This document shows, one piece after another, positions 6,645 through 7,473 of a DNA stretch of 7,473 nt. Under the pieces are notes generated by a model, which saw only the letters and a program-made list of their open reading frames with translations, made no database searches and was not told the DNA's origin. Origin of the DNA: Roseiarcus sp036502965 (GTDB taxonomy: Bacteria; Pseudomonadota; Alphaproteobacteria; Rhizobiales; Beijerinckiaceae); the NCBI GenBank assembly GCA_036502965.1, contig DASXXT010000254.1, forward strand, positions 1 through 7,473. Reading direction: 5' to 3'. Positions within the stretch are counted from its first letter, which is position 1. Each line of letters starts with the position of its first letter. The position numbers were made by a program, and so were the translations under genes.

Positions 6645-7473
6645 ATGAATCCGTTGATTGGCATCGCCGCGGGCCTGGCGCCGGACATCATCAAACTGAT
6701 TGCGGGTGACACGACGGGTCAGTTCGCGGACCAGGTCGGCAAGGCTGTTGCGGATACGGTCGGAACGACCGATGCCGGTGAAGCGCAAACGAAGCTCGCT
6801 GCGAATCCCGCCGCGCAAGCCGCACTTCGACAAAAGCTAGCTGAACTTGCCCTCGAAGCGACGAAGGCTCAGAACGCTGAAGCCGGGCACCAGCGACAGG
6901 ACACTGATACGCAGGGGGCGCGGAGCGCGCTCCAGGCCCTCGCGACGACCAACGCGACGATCGCCCGGACCGCGCCGATCATCTCCTACCTGGTGATCGC
7001 TGGGTTCTTCATCTTCTTGTTTGTACTGGTTGCGCTGTACTGGGGTAAGCCGGTTGACGCCAACAATCAGAACAATTTCATCGTTCAGATCATCAACATC
7101 GCGGTCGGCGCTCTCACAGCGGCGTTCGCGACGGTCATCAATTTCTGGCTCGGATCATCCGCCGGGTCGCAAAAGAAGGATGACGCGAACCTGACGTTGC
7201 AAACGGCGCAGTCTGAACGCGCCAGCGCCAACATAAAGGCGTTACAGGACAAGATCGCTCCACCGCCTCAGGCGCCGGCTAAAGCGCCCGTCTCCAAGCA
7301 GGCGCCGGCCCCCGCAAAGCCATCCGACCAACAAAGTTCGGCAAGATTCGACGCCTGCATGCCCTTCATCTTCAAGGCCGAGGGCGGCTATTCCGAGAAC
7401 CCGGCGGACCCCGGAGGCCCGACAAATTTCGGCATCACACTCGCAACTTTGAAGACATATGAAGGCAAGCCGA
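6645..7473 (+). CDS. Fused 3TM holin domain-GH108 peptidoglycan hydrolase, partial at 3' end
   Basis: One uninterrupted frame of 276 codons running off the window. Residues 1-175 resemble the GTA/phage three-TM holin family: a hydrophobic amphipathic N-terminus (PLIGIAAGLAPDIIKLIAG), a TTDAGEAQTKLAANPAAQAA segment, a long Glu/Lys/Gln-rich helix (about 58-98), two strong membrane segments (about 112-133 and 145-169), and the typical ending FWLGSSAGSQKKD. Residues 205-230 are a Pro/Ala/Lys/Gln linker. From 235, FDACMPFIFKAEGGYSENP then DPGGPTNFGIT is the start of a glycosyl hydrolase 108 (TtsA/ZliS-like N-acetylmuramidase) domain, with Glu246 of the EGGY motif as the catalytic acid. Holins open the inner membrane; GH108 enzymes cleave peptidoglycan; here both sit in one chain. 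The rest of the hydrolase is outside the window, so completeness is unknown. Strong Shine-Dalgarno sequence and own promoter upstream; prophage, gene-transfer-agent or secretion-related use are all possible. Confidence 0.85.
   Translation, partial: MNPLIGIAAGLAPDIIKLIAGDTTGQFADQVGKAVADTVGTTDAGEAQTKLAANPAAQAALRQKLAELALEATKAQNAEAGHQRQDTDTQGARSALQALATTNATIARTAPIISYLVIAGFFIFLFVLVALYWGKPVDANNQNNFIVQIINIAVGALTAAFATVINFWLGSSAGSQKKDDANLTLQTAQSERASANIKALQDKIAPPPQAPAKAPVSKQAPAPAKPSDQQSSARFDACMPFIFKAEGGYSENPADPGGPTNFGITLATLKTYEGKP

Noticed and set aside
6480..6645. tRNA or other RNA gene as the attachment site at the junction
   Set aside because: No cloverleaf pattern or tRNA 3' end motif was found, and no direct repeat pair could be seen within the window.
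6525..6833. Leftward 102-codon frame overlapping the promoter, hairpin and holin start
   Set aside because: Arg-rich translation without domain features; antisense to the holin domain, whose coding sense is well supported.

Overview
The window is GC-rich bacterial DNA, most probably from an alphaproteobacterium of the Hyphomicrobiales (Rhizobiales) type. The grounds are indirect: high G+C at third codon positions, a TadD-like TPR lipoprotein with the 'TGSI' segment common in that group, a holin domain of the gene-transfer-agent/phage type, and a short intergenic palindromic repeat of the 'ATGCCCGCG..CGCGGGCAT' kind frequent in those genomes. Genus cannot be fixed from the sequence.

Left part (64-3895, + strand): three tightly coupled genes, overlapping by 1 and 4 bases, encode a complete three-subunit molybdenum aldehyde oxidoreductase of the xanthine oxidase family. 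It closely resembles E. coli PaoABC (YagT/YagS/YagR): a small subunit with two [2Fe-2S] clusters, an FAD subunit carrying the four-cysteine insertion that binds an extra [4Fe-4S] cluster, and a large Mo-cofactor subunit with the catalytic Glu. Electrons would run from Mo in PaoC through the PaoA clusters to FAD in PaoB. Unlike E. coli PaoA, the small subunit shows no Tat signal from its best start, so the complex is probably cytoplasmic. No paoD-type maturation gene lies within the window downstream.

Middle part (3942-5645, - strand): a glutathione S-transferase gene convergent with the paoC homolog, then an intergenic repeat (4693-4767), then a TadD-like tetratricopeptide lipoprotein. No other pilus genes are visible in the window.

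Right part (5907-7473): a leftward antibiotic-biosynthesis-monooxygenase-like gene has lost its 5' end. Homology stops abruptly near 6509 and the frame contains no usable start codon for the recognisable domain. Right at that junction a good sigma70-like promoter (TATAAT at 6530-6535) points rightward. It leads through an untranslated leader with a strong 11-bp hairpin abutting a strong Shine-Dalgarno sequence. The next reading frame is a phage/GTA-type holin domain fused in frame, through a Pro/Ala/Lys linker, to the start of a GH108 peptidoglycan hydrolase, cut by the window end. This fused lysis gene beside a truncated chromosomal gene is the most unusual part of the window and suggests an acquired segment whose left edge lies near 6510.
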